Shown: positions 1 through 7,222 of the stretch, piece by piece | Layout: each line of letters starts with the position of its first letter | How positions within the stretch are numbered: the stretch's first letter is position 1 | Assembly: GCA_035601195.1 (NCBI GenBank) | Contig: DATNOU010000153.1 | Location: forward strand, 1 to 15,393 | Direction: 5' to 3' | DNA length: 15,393 nt | From: JAIBJP01 sp035601195 | GTDB taxonomy: Bacteria > Actinomycetota > Thermoleophilia > Gaiellales > Gaiellaceae | Notes under the pieces: generated by a model | What the model was told of the DNA's origin: nothing | The model's input: the letters and a program-made list of their open reading frames with translations, nothing else | Database searches by the model: none | Program-made: the position numbers and the translations under genes

Positions 1-239
1 ACGAACGCGTTGACGGTTCCGGAGCGGTCGCGTGTGACGACGACCGGAATCGTCCCTGCGACGGTGGTGAACCAGTCTCCTGGCTCCGCGACCTGGTCGA
101 GCCGGCCGGCGTACTGCCACGTGCGCCTGAAGATCGCCTCCTGCTCGCGGCGGAGGACAGCCGCGTCCGAGTACCAGCTCGCGGGGAGCGTGGCGCCTCC
201 GGCGAGGGCGTCGCGCAGTTCCTGGACGTCGTCGATCAC
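1..239 (-). CDS. Rieske aromatic-ring-hydroxylating-type oxygenase, alpha subunit, N-terminal fragment (cut by window edge)
   Basis: Only the first 79 residues lie in the window; the gene continues past base 1. The translation has the N-terminal pattern of Rieske non-heme iron oxygenase alpha subunits: LPASWYSD, then RREQEAIFRRTWQYAGR, then an EPGDWF turn and a VVVTRDRSG beta hairpin. In the family this stretch directly precedes the CxH...CxxH Rieske cluster, which would fall just outside. The start is the GTG at 239-237, preceded by AGGAGG with 4 nt spacing; it lies 8 nt after the acyl-CoA dehydrogenase stop, so it is co-transcribed. Family members either dihydroxylate aromatic rings or demethylate/hydroxylate betaines such as carnitine and stachydrine. 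The neighbouring amine-type importer and TMADH-like flavoprotein make the second group attractive, but the catalytic domain is not visible, so substrate is open. Confidence 0.85.
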   Translation of the reverse strand, partial: MIDDVQELRDALAGGATLPASWYSDAAVLRREQEAIFRRTWQYAGRLDQVAEPGDWFTTVAGTIPVVVTRDRSGTVNAF

Positions 240-247
240 GGCGCCTC

Positions 248-1408
248 CTAGCCGGTGTAGGGCGCGATCCCGCGTTTGAAGAGCCCGCCCGCGACGATCA
301 CGCGCTGAATCTCGCTGGTGCCCTCCCAGATGCGGTCGACACGAAGCTCGCGGAAGTGGCGCTCGGCGGGGTTTTCCTGCATGTAGCCGCGCCCGCCCAG
401 GATCTGGACCGCCCTGTCGGCGACCCGTCCTGCCATCTCGGATGCATAGAGCTTCGCCATCGCCGCCTTCCCATGGACGATCTTGGCGTCCGGGTTCACG
501 TCGAACTCGTGCGCGGCGTGGTAGGTGATCAGGCGCGCCGCGAGAAGCTCGGTGAGCGAGTCCGCCAAGGGGAATTGTACTCCCTGATACTGGGAGATCG
601 GCTGCTCGAAGGCGCGGCGCTCGAGCGCCCAGGCCCGAGACAGGTCGAGGAGGCGCTCGGCGGCGCCGCAGCAGCGGGCCGCAATCATTAGGCGCTCGAC
701 CGTGAACCACTTCCGGGCGCCCTCGCCGCCGCCGCCGACGATCCGGTTTGCCTCGGGCACGCGGCAGCCATCCAACCGGAACTCCGGGTGAGCGTAGAGA
801 TAGGGGTCGTGCATGAAGCGGGGAGTGCGCGTAAGCGTGAGCCCGGGAGCGTCCTTGTCCACGAAGAAGAGAGTCTGCTCGCCGTCCGCGAGGGCGAGCA
901 CGACGAGGTAGTCGGCCTGGTCTCCGGCGGTGACGAACCACTTCTCGCCGTTGAGGATCCAGTCGTCCCCGTCGCGCTCGGCAGTCGCCGCGACGGCGCC
1001 CACATCCGACCCGGCGCCGGGCTCGGTGATCGCCCACGCCTCCATGCGCTCGTGTCGGAGGGTCGGCAGGACGTAGCGCTCGAGCTGATCAGGGCTCGCC
1101 AGCTCGAGGAGCTCCCGCGGGGCCCGCTCGCAGACGATGAAGCCGAGCCCGTTCGTCGCCTTGCCGCCTTCCTCCTCGATCGCCACCTGGGCGAGCATCG
1201 GGAGGTCGGGGCCGCCGTGCTCGGCGGGGACGTTGTAGTTCGAGAAGCCGGCGGCCCGGGCCTTGTCCTTCAGGTCATGGATCTCATGGCGGTCGATCTC
1301 GCCCCGCTCGGCGATGCGCGCCTCGGCCGGGTAGAGCTCCTCCTCGACGAAGCGGGCGGCGCGCGCCTTCAGGTCGCGAATCTCGGCCGGAAGCTCGGGG
1401 ACGACCAC
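248..1408 (-). CDS. Acyl-CoA dehydrogenase family protein
   Basis: A 386-residue FAD-dependent dehydrogenase that would introduce an alpha-beta double bond into an acyl-CoA thioester in the cytoplasm and pass electrons to ETF. An all-alpha N-terminal domain is followed by the AITEPGAGSD signature at about residues 126-135 and a C-terminal helical domain carrying ILGGRGYMQ and WEGTSEIQR. The Glu in WEGTS (residue 362) matches the catalytic base of medium-chain-type enzymes. Length is normal for the family. I chose GTG 1408 because GGAAGG precedes it and it begins 1 nt after the upstream thioesterase stop; an open frame reaches 1471 but would run back into the thioesterase. Acyl chain specificity cannot be read. 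No ligase, ETF or enoyl-CoA hydratase gene is in the window. It could equally be an ACAD-fold oxidase or desulfurase-like relative, but the catalytic Glu argues for a true dehydrogenase. Confidence 0.92.
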   Translation of the reverse strand: MVVPELPAEIRDLKARAARFVEEELYPAEARIAERGEIDRHEIHDLKDKARAAGFSNYNVPAEHGGPDLPMLAQVAIEEEGGKATNGLGFIVCERAPRELLELASPDQLERYVLPTLRHERMEAWAITEPGAGSDVGAVAATAERDGDDWILNGEKWFVTAGDQADYLVVLALADGEQTLFFVDKDAPGLTLTRTPRFMHDPYLYAHPEFRLDGCRVPEANRIVGGGGEGARKWFTVERLMIAARCCGAAERLLDLSRAWALERRAFEQPISQYQGVQFPLADSLTELLAARLITYHAAHEFDVNPDAKIVHGKAAMAKLYASEMAGRVADRAVQILGGRGYMQENPAERHFRELRVDRIWEGTSEIQRVIVAGGLFKRGIAPYTG

Positions 1409-1409
1409 G

Positions 1410-1796
1410 CTAGCCTTCCTCCAGTGCTCGCCGCTCGTCCTCCGAGAGCGGGCGGGTCTTTCTGGACTCACGGTCCTGGGCGACGAGCACGGCCTCCGCC
1501 TCGGCGGCGAGCTCTCCGTTAGCGGTTCTCAGCTCCTCGCGGGTGGTGACACTCGAGGTGCCGAGCTGCGCCAGCGCACAGCTGGCCACGACCTCATCGT
1601 CCTCCTGTCGAAGCTCTCGCCGGAAGTCGATCGCCACACGTGCGAGAACATAACCCCAGGCGGCTCCCTCCCGACCTAGGGTGCGTTCCAGCCATTCGTC
1701 GCGGGCCTCCTCGAGGTACGTGAGGTAGACGGCATTGTTGACGTGGTCGTAGGCGTCGAGGTCTCGCCAGCGGATCTCAATGCGCTTCGTGTGCAC
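1410..1796 (-). CDS. Acyl-CoA thioesterase, 4HBT/YbgC-type hot-dog fold
   Basis: A 128-residue single hot-dog domain protein, the usual size for the 4-hydroxybenzoyl-CoA thioesterase/YbgC family, which hydrolyses acyl- or aroyl-CoA thioesters to the free acid and CoA. The N-terminal block RWRDLDAYDHVNNAVYLTYL is the family hallmark; D14 aligns with the catalytic aspartate of the Pseudomonas 4HBT group, and HVNN precedes the long hot-dog helix. The start is GTG 1796, 2 nt after the stop of the ABC ATPase and preceded by AAGGA. The gene sits between a transporter ATPase and an acyl-CoA dehydrogenase, which suggests it releases an acyl-CoA intermediate of the same pathway or recycles CoA. The substrate is not predictable from the motif alone. 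Confidence 0.88.
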   Translation of the reverse strand: MHTKRIEIRWRDLDAYDHVNNAVYLTYLEEARDEWLERTLGREGAAWGYVLARVAIDFRRELRQEDDEVVASCALAQLGTSSVTTREELRTANGELAAEAEAVLVAQDRESRKTRPLSEDERRALEEG

Positions 1797-1798
1797 GC

Positions 1799-2920
1799 CT
1801 ATCCTTGCGCAGGTGCCGTTTCTGCCTGGCCCTTTTGGGGCTTGGCCGCGGGCAGGACTCGCAATGCGTCCGCAGGAAGATGGACTTGCACGGGCATCCC
1901 CTGCTCGTACGAGACGCCCTTGCCCGTGTTTTGCACGAGCGCCTGGAGTGCCTCGCCGGTTGCAGCGCGGACGATCACCTGAACCGCCGAGCCCACATAG
2001 ACGAGGCGCTCGACCATCCCGGGGAGCCGGTTCGGGCCGGATGGCGATCCATGAGGCTCGAGCTCGACGCGCTCGGGACGGATGACGATCTTCGCCGGTC
2101 CCGTCACCTCCGTCTCGCCGGTGTGGGCGTCGAACTCGAACCGCTCGACAGAGACCCGGCAGCTCCCGTCCTTCGTACCTCGGGCGGTGGCGTCCATGAG
2201 GTTCGACACGCCCAGGAAGTCTGCGACGAAGAGAGTCACCGGATCCTCGTACACGTCGCGCGGAGCGCCCACCTGCTCCACGTGGCCCGCGTTCATGACC
2301 GCGAGTCGGTCGGACATCGTCAGCGCCTCCTCCTGGTCATGGGTGACGTAGAGGAACGTGATGCCCACCTCCTGCTGCAGCGCCTTCAGCTCGATCTGCA
2401 GGGTCTTGCGCAGCTTGGCATCGAGGGCGCCGAGAGGCTCGTCGAGGAGCAGCACCGCCGGGTTGAGAATGAGCGCGCGAGCGAGGGCGACCCGTTGCTG
2501 CTGACCGCCCGAGAGCTGCGAAGACTTCCTCTTCTCGAAGCCGGTCAGCTGGACGAGTTCGAGCGCTTTCGCAACCCGCCGCTTGATCTCGTCCTTGGGA
2601 CATTTCGCGCGCCGGAGCCCGAACGCGACATTGTCGAACACGTTCAGGTGCGGAAAGAGCGCGTAGTTCTGGAAAACCGTGTTGACGTTCCTCTTGTGAG
2701 GAGGCGTGTAGGCGACGTCAGCGCCGTCCAGCTGGATCCGTCCTCCCGAAGGCTGCTCGAACCCGGCAATCAGGCGTAGCGTCGTCGTCTTGCCGCAACC
2801 GGAGGGCCCGAGCAGGGAGAAGAACTCCCCCCCGGGAATCTCGAGGTCGACGGAATCGACCGCGGTCACGTCCGCGAACCGCTTCGTGAGCTCGATCAGC
2901 CGTATCTCGCCGCGGGCCAT
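1799..2920 (-). CDS. ABC transporter ATP-binding protein, PotA-like (spermidine/putrescine class)
   Basis: A 373-residue cytoplasmic ATPase that would power the importer encoded by the three genes upstream. All nucleotide-binding motifs are intact: Walker A GPSGCGKTT (38-46), Q-loop Gln84, signature LSGGQ (136-140), Walker B LLLDEP (157-162) and switch His194. After about residue 240 a C-terminal TOBE-type regulatory region follows, with the IRPERVEL strand typical of PotA, FbpC and related subunits. Length matches PotA. The start is ATG 2920, 12 nt after the stop of the PotC-like gene; the TAAGG at that stop may serve as a weak ribosome site. Family and position are clear; whether the substrate is a polyamine, an opine, a betaine or another cation is not. 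Confidence 0.95.
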   Translation of the reverse strand: MARGEIRLIELTKRFADVTAVDSVDLEIPGGEFFSLLGPSGCGKTTTLRLIAGFEQPSGGRIQLDGADVAYTPPHKRNVNTVFQNYALFPHLNVFDNVAFGLRRAKCPKDEIKRRVAKALELVQLTGFEKRKSSQLSGGQQQRVALARALILNPAVLLLDEPLGALDAKLRKTLQIELKALQQEVGITFLYVTHDQEEALTMSDRLAVMNAGHVEQVGAPRDVYEDPVTLFVADFLGVSNLMDATARGTKDGSCRVSVERFEFDAHTGETEVTGPAKIVIRPERVELEPHGSPSGPNRLPGMVERLVYVGSAVQVIVRAATGEALQALVQNTGKGVSYEQGMPVQVHLPADALRVLPAAKPQKGQAETAPAQG

Positions 2921-2932
2921 CTCGGAGCTACC

Positions 2933-3853
2933 TTAGATCTCGAAGACGCTGAGGTCTTGAGCAGCCCTGGCCCGCCGCTCGCCTCGGGTGAAGGTGCGCC
3001 AGGCGACGAACGCGAGCACGAGGGAAAGGAGCGTCACAAGCAGCATCACGGTCGCGATCGCATTCGTCGACGGGAGTGGTGCCGCCCGGGCGGCGCTGTA
3101 GATCCGGATCGGGACGGTATCGGTGTCCCCTCCGCTCGAGAGCCACTGGCTGATGACGAAGTCGTCGATCGAGATGGCGAAGACGACGGCGGCCGAGGCG
3201 ACGATGGCCGGGGTCAGGAGCGGCAGGAGAACGCGGGTCAGAGCGACAGTTGGGGAAGCCCCTAGGTCGGCCGCTGCTTCCTCGTATTGCTTCCCGATCG
3301 AGAACAGGCGTCCGCGGACGATCACGACGACGTAGGAGATCGAGAACGTGACGTGGCCAAAGATCTGGGCGGTCGTGCCGGTGCCGATGAACGTGAAGAC
3401 CTGCGTGAAGACGAGGAGGAGGGACACCCCCATGACGATCTCGGGGGTCACGAGCGGGAAGAGCATGAGGAAGTTGGAGGGCCGCGACCCCCAGCCCTGC
3501 CAGCGGGCGAGCCCGATCGCGAGGAGCACGCCGATCGGTGTCGCGATGACGACGTCCGCGCTCGCGAGCTTGAGGCTCTGCACCATGGCGTGGCGGAGGG
3601 TCGGGTCGTGCCAGACCGAGTCGACGGGGTCGCCCAAGTACCAGCGCGTCGAGAACCCGGCCCAAGCGGTGCGTGACCGCGTCGCATTGAACGAGAACTG
3701 GATCGCGATCAGGACGGGCACGATCGCCCAGAGCATGTAGGCCCAGGTGAACACGAGGAGAAAGCGCGGCCGCCCCCACGGGTTGGCCAGCCATCCCCCA
3801 AAACGGCTCCACGCGGAGAAGCGCGCGGGCGCCTCCGACGCGGTCGCGCTCAT
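2933..3853 (-). CDS. ABC transporter permease, PotC-like
   Basis: A 306-residue inner-membrane permease of the BPD_transp_1 family with about six hydrophobic segments, beginning near residues 31-52 and ending near 265-286. The cytoplasmic coupling loop EEAAADLGAS (191-200) is the EAA motif that docks on the ATPase. I chose ATG 3853 because it overlaps the TGA of the PotB-like gene as ATGA, with AAGGAG about 11 nt upstream. An in-frame GTG at 3892 would add 13 residues but lies inside the neighbour. The protein would pair with the PotB-like subunit to form the translocation pore. The sequence opens with a short basic, Pro/Ala-rich cytoplasmic tail before the first membrane segment. Confidence 0.93.
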   Translation of the reverse strand: MSATASEAPARFSAWSRFGGWLANPWGRPRFLLVFTWAYMLWAIVPVLIAIQFSFNATRSRTAWAGFSTRWYLGDPVDSVWHDPTLRHAMVQSLKLASADVVIATPIGVLLAIGLARWQGWGSRPSNFLMLFPLVTPEIVMGVSLLLVFTQVFTFIGTGTTAQIFGHVTFSISYVVVIVRGRLFSIGKQYEEAAADLGASPTVALTRVLLPLLTPAIVASAAVVFAISIDDFVISQWLSSGGDTDTVPIRIYSAARAAPLPSTNAIATVMLLVTLLSLVLAFVAWRTFTRGERRARAAQDLSVFEI

Positions 3854-4743
3854 GTGGTTCGGAGCTCCTTCGACGCTCGCTGAATCGTCCACATGTAGTA
3901 CGCCATGAGCACCGTCAGGAAGGCTGCGAGCAAGACGGTGATCGCGGCGCCGATCGTCGGCTGTGGGCCCCCGTGAAAGTAGAAGTCGATCTGGTTCCCG
4001 ATCATGGACGTGCGGGGGGCGCCGGAGACGATGTCGGGGGTGTAGTAGTCACCGAACATCGGGAGCGCGATCAGGACTGCACCCCCGAGAATTCCGATCT
4101 TCGAGAGGGGCAGCGTCACGTGCAGGAAACCGCGGAACGGGCTCGCGCCCAGGTCGCGGGCGGCCTCGAGGTGGCTGCGGTCGATCCGGTCGAGGGCGGC
4201 GTAGAGCGGCAGGATCAGGTATGGGATGTAGCCGTAGACGAGCGCAAGGATGACGGTCGACGGCTGGCCGCCCAGCCAGTCGCGTGGCTGAGCGAGCACG
4301 TGCGTCGAGACGAGAAACCTGTTCACGAAACCGTCCGGGGCGAGCAGGTTCTTCCACGCGAGCATCCGCATCAGGTAGTTGATCCAGAAGGGAAGGATCA
4401 GGAGGATCAGGAGCAGGTGCTTCGTGCGTCCTGCCTGCCGCGCTATGTAGTAGGCGACGGGATACCCGATCAGAAGGCAGAGTGCGAGCGAAATCGCGAC
4501 GTACATGATCGTTCGCACGGCTACACCGAAGAAGATGCCGCCCGGCGCCAGCCGGTGCAAGACCTCGACGATCCAACCGACGTTCCACTCGAGCGGGCTC
4601 CAGATCGGGACAGGTCCCGACAGGATCGGATCGACGGTGCCGAACGCCACGGCGACGACCGCGTAGAACGGAACCACGAAGAGAAGGACGAGCCAGACTA
4701 CGCCCGGAAGGGCGAACCCGGGCCAGAGCCAGCGCCGGTACAC
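3850..4743 (-). CDS. ABC transporter permease, PotB-like
   Basis: A 297-residue inner-membrane permease. Its first membrane segment is at about residues 9-33, others lie near 73-100, 109-130, 163-183, 216-232 and 264-284, and the EAA coupling loop EAARDLGAS is at 193-201. It is the second pore subunit of the importer. The start is GTG 4743, 9 nt downstream of the binding-protein stop, with AGGGG between them. The stop overlaps the PotC-like start by 4 nt, so synthesis of the two permeases is probably coupled in a 1:1 ratio. PotB is usually followed by PotC, as here; the order D-B-C-A differs from the A-B-C-D order of E. coli. Confidence 0.93.
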   Translation of the reverse strand: MYRRWLWPGFALPGVVWLVLLFVVPFYAVVAVAFGTVDPILSGPVPIWSPLEWNVGWIVEVLHRLAPGGIFFGVAVRTIMYVAISLALCLLIGYPVAYYIARQAGRTKHLLLILLILPFWINYLMRMLAWKNLLAPDGFVNRFLVSTHVLAQPRDWLGGQPSTVILALVYGYIPYLILPLYAALDRIDRSHLEAARDLGASPFRGFLHVTLPLSKIGILGGAVLIALPMFGDYYTPDIVSGAPRTSMIGNQIDFYFHGGPQPTIGAAITVLLAAFLTVLMAYYMWTIQRASKELRTT

Positions 4744-4752
4744 CGCTTGCCC

Positions 4753-6048
4753 CTAGCTGACTCCTGCGAGGAACTCGGAGTACCCATCCTCCCAGAGCTG
4801 CTGGCCCCGCGTGGTGAGTGTCATCTCCTGCAGCGAGCCCGGACCGAAGTCGTCGTTTGTGAGGACGCTATTGGCGAGATGCTCAGGCACGATTCCGTCC
4901 TCGATCAGGGCGTCGGGATCGATCTCGTTCAGCGGCGGCTGGTAGCCGTTGAAGTCGACGAAGTTCGAGTACGCGACGCCGTTGTCGAGGAGGTAGTTCA
5001 GCCACAGGTGTGAGAGCACCGGCTTGTCCGTCGTCTTGCAGATCGCCCAGCAATCGTTCTGGACCGGAACCTTGCCCTTTTCGGCCTTCCAGAAGCCCAG
5101 AGCGGTCGCTGGCGTCCCCTTGGGCAGATAGTAGATGTAGCCGGCGATCATGTCGCCCGACCAGGCCTGATGGAGCCAGCTCGTCCCTTCCGGAATCGCC
5201 TCGTACTGAATGTCGTCGACCTTGATGTTGCAGATATCGGAGAGCTGCTTCAGGTCGGCGACCGCCTGGTCGATCAGCTTCGGATCTTCCGTGTTGACGT
5301 CGAGGTGCCCCTTGCGCAGGAGGGCCATCGCGATCGTCTCGCGCGGCTCCGTGAGCAGAGCAGTCTTGCCCTTGTACGCGCTCGCTTCCCAGAAGATGTC
5401 CCACGGCTGGGGCATGGAGGCGATGTCCTCGGTCACCTTGTCGGTGCGCCACGCGATACCGGTCGCGTAGCAGGTGTACGGCACGGTGTAGTGAGAATCC
5501 ACGTCGTAGAACGGGCTCACGAGCTCAGGCCAGACGTTCTTCTGCAGGTTCGGGATGTAGTCGAGGTTGAGCGGCTTGATTAATTTGCCGGCCACCGCCA
5601 GGTCGAGGAGGTCAGGCGTGATGTTCGTAGCGTCGGGCTTGACGCCGCCGGACGCGAGGCGCCGGATTCCGGAGGTGACGTCCTGGAAGGCTCCGTAGTG
5701 GACCTCGACCTTGTACTTCTTGCCGAAGTCCTTGAGGAGCTTCTTGTAGAGGTAGTCGGGGTAGTTGAAGATCGTAAAGGTCCCGCCGGTCTCCGGCTCG
5801 AGCCCTGACGCGATCGGGTCTTCCCAGAGGGGCATGGTGACGCGCTTGTCGGGCCTCGCAAGGGGGAGCCCGCCGGGGCCGAGAGGCTCTCCGCTCTTGC
5901 CGGTCGTCGTTCCTTCGGCTGTCGTTGAAGAGCTGCACGCCGCGAGGATGCTCCCGGCTCCTGAGACGACAGTCGCGGCTCCTGCCGTACGAAGAAGGAA
6001 GTCTCGACGGGTAAAGCCGTCGGGTCGCTCCTTGGGATGCAGCGTCAT
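4753..6048 (-). CDS. Extracellular solute-binding lipoprotein, PotD-like, Tat-exported
   Basis: A 431-residue receptor of the spermidine/putrescine-binding class. The N-terminus carries a twin-arginine motif TRRDFLL (Arg14-Arg15), a hydrophobic stretch and a lipobox ending in Cys38 (LAAC), so it is probably exported folded and lipid-anchored. A Ser/Thr/Gly-rich linker and about 40 extra residues precede the binding fold, which starts near GTFTIFNYPDY (89-99). By remembered alignment with E. coli PotD, Glu237, Trp296 and Asp332 correspond to amine-contacting Glu171, Trp229 and Asp257, whereas Trp255 is replaced by Gln330. This keeps acidic cation-binding positions but changes the pocket. ATG 6048 was chosen because AAGGAGG sits 6 nt upstream; the open frame to 6105 would push the Tat motif away from the N-terminus. 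It heads the transporter gene group. Confidence 0.93.
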   Translation of the reverse strand: MTLHPKERPDGFTRRDFLLRTAGAATVVSGAGSILAACSSSTTAEGTTTGKSGEPLGPGGLPLARPDKRVTMPLWEDPIASGLEPETGGTFTIFNYPDYLYKKLLKDFGKKYKVEVHYGAFQDVTSGIRRLASGGVKPDATNITPDLLDLAVAGKLIKPLNLDYIPNLQKNVWPELVSPFYDVDSHYTVPYTCYATGIAWRTDKVTEDIASMPQPWDIFWEASAYKGKTALLTEPRETIAMALLRKGHLDVNTEDPKLIDQAVADLKQLSDICNIKVDDIQYEAIPEGTSWLHQAWSGDMIAGYIYYLPKGTPATALGFWKAEKGKVPVQNDCWAICKTTDKPVLSHLWLNYLLDNGVAYSNFVDFNGYQPPLNEIDPDALIEDGIVPEHLANSVLTNDDFGPGSLQEMTLTTRGQQLWEDGYSEFLAGVS

Positions 6049-6082
6049 CTTCAGCCTCCTTGGCGACGGGTCGGGAAGCCTC

Positions 6083-7222
6083 TCACGCCTGGCCCGCCCC
6101 TTCAAGTGGCTCCTCGCTGTCCTCTTCGAGGATGCGCGCGAGCTCGTCTGCGAGTCGGTTCATCACAGGTACTGGGCCGATCGTGGCTCGGATGTAGCCG
6201 GGCATCCCGAAGTCGTGCCCCGGACGGATCAGGAGCCCTCGGCGAACAAGCTCCTCGGCGAGCGCGAGATCGTCCGTGTCGACGCGGACCAGCAGGAAGT
6301 TCGCCTCGGAGGGAATCGTTTCGAGCCCGAGCCCGCGTAGCCGGCCGGCGAGCGTCTCCCGAGCGTGCTCGTTCTCCAGGCGCCGCTCGTCCACCAGTTC
6401 CGGCCGGCGGAGGCTCGCGCGCCCGGCGGCGAGCGCCGCGCGATTGACGTTGAAAGGCTCCTGGACGACGTCGAGGAATGGCGCAAGCCGCTCGTCGACG
6501 ATCGCGTAACCGAGTCGCAGGCCCGCCAGGCCGAAGATCTTCGAGAAGCTGCGGAGGACGATCACGGGCCGGCCGGCCTCGACATCGGCCTCGCGGCGCA
6601 GCCTTCTCTCCGGGTGGACGTATTCGGCGTAGGCCTCGTCCACGACGACAGCACAGCGCTCCGGCAGCTCGTTGAGAAGTGCCTCCCATTCGTTACGCGT
6701 CACCAGCGAACCGGTCGGGTTGTTGGGGTCGCAAAGCCAGATCAGCCGCGCTCCGACGCGCCCGGCCGCGTCCGCTAGGGCTTCGAGGTCGTGGCGATGC
6801 TCTCGGCCGGAGACCCGTTCGACCCGTGCGCCTGCCGCGGTGGACACCTGCGCGTACAGACCGTAGGTCGTGCTCGGCACGACCACCGCGTCTCCGGGAT
6901 CGAGGAATGCATGCGCAACGGTGGCGATGAGCGCCTGGATGCCGTGGCCGGGGACGATCAGCTCGGGGCGTGTTCCGAGCCACGCGGCGACGGCCTCTCT
7001 GAAGTCCGAATAGGCGTGCTCCGGGTACATCCACGCCCGGTCGAGTTCGCCGAGCACCGCGTCTCGAACGTTGGGAAACGGGCCGAGCAAGCCCTCGTTC
7101 CAGTTCAGCTTGACGAGGTCCTGCAAGCCGTAGCTCGCTTTCAGCTCGTCGACGCTCGGGCCGGGACGGTACGGGTCGACCCCGATGAGGGAAGGCCGCA
7201 CGAGCCGGCTCCAGTCGGTCAC
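6083..7222 (-). CDS. HisC-type PLP-dependent aminotransferase (class I/II)
   Basis: A 379-residue fold-type I aminotransferase closest in style to histidinol-phosphate aminotransferase. Seen are the N-terminal RPSLIGVDPYRPG segment, the CDPNNPTG cofactor-region motif, VVDEAYAEY, the PLP lysine in SFSKIFGLAGLRLGY (Lys228) and Arg345 in IRATIG, which in the family grips the substrate carboxylate. The usual NENPLG near residue 42 reads NEGLLG, a departure from true HisC. No other histidine genes are nearby; instead it overlaps the ThDP enzyme gene by 4 nt (GTGA) and precedes the importer by 34 nt. A catabolic role, transaminating an imported amino compound to a 2-oxo acid for the decarboxylase, is inferred. 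A threonine-phosphate decarboxylase (CobD) role is less likely. Start GTG 7222 follows from the overlap; GTG 7237 is possible. The long upstream open frame to 8161 is spurious. Confidence 0.88.
   Translation of the reverse strand: MTDWSRLVRPSLIGVDPYRPGPSVDELKASYGLQDLVKLNWNEGLLGPFPNVRDAVLGELDRAWMYPEHAYSDFREAVAAWLGTRPELIVPGHGIQALIATVAHAFLDPGDAVVVPSTTYGLYAQVSTAAGARVERVSGREHRHDLEALADAAGRVGARLIWLCDPNNPTGSLVTRNEWEALLNELPERCAVVVDEAYAEYVHPERRLRREADVEAGRPVIVLRSFSKIFGLAGLRLGYAIVDERLAPFLDVVQEPFNVNRAALAAGRASLRRPELVDERRLENEHARETLAGRLRGLGLETIPSEANFLLVRVDTDDLALAEELVRRGLLIRPGHDFGMPGYIRATIGPVPVMNRLADELARILEEDSEEPLEGAGQA

Noticed and set aside
1409..1471. Extended start for the acyl-CoA dehydrogenase
   Set aside because: The added 21 residues are basic, match no family N-terminus and lie within the thioesterase gene; GTG 1408 has a ribosome site.
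1805..2779. A 324-codon plus-strand open frame opposite the ABC ATPase
   Set aside because: It is fully antisense to a PotA-like gene with all ATPase motifs intact; no independent support.
3973..5013. A 346-codon plus-strand open frame across the PotB-like and PotD-like genes
   Set aside because: Its translation is rich in charged residues with no domain pattern and it spans two genes and their junction on the other strand.
6049..6105. Extended start for the PotD-like binding protein
   Set aside because: It would bury the Tat signal behind 19 basic residues and overlap the aminotransferase end; ATG 6048 has AAGGAGG 6 nt upstream.
6083..7222. Annotation as the histidine-biosynthesis gene hisC
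   Set aside because: The NENP motif is altered and no his genes are nearby, so only a HisC-type aminotransferase is claimed.
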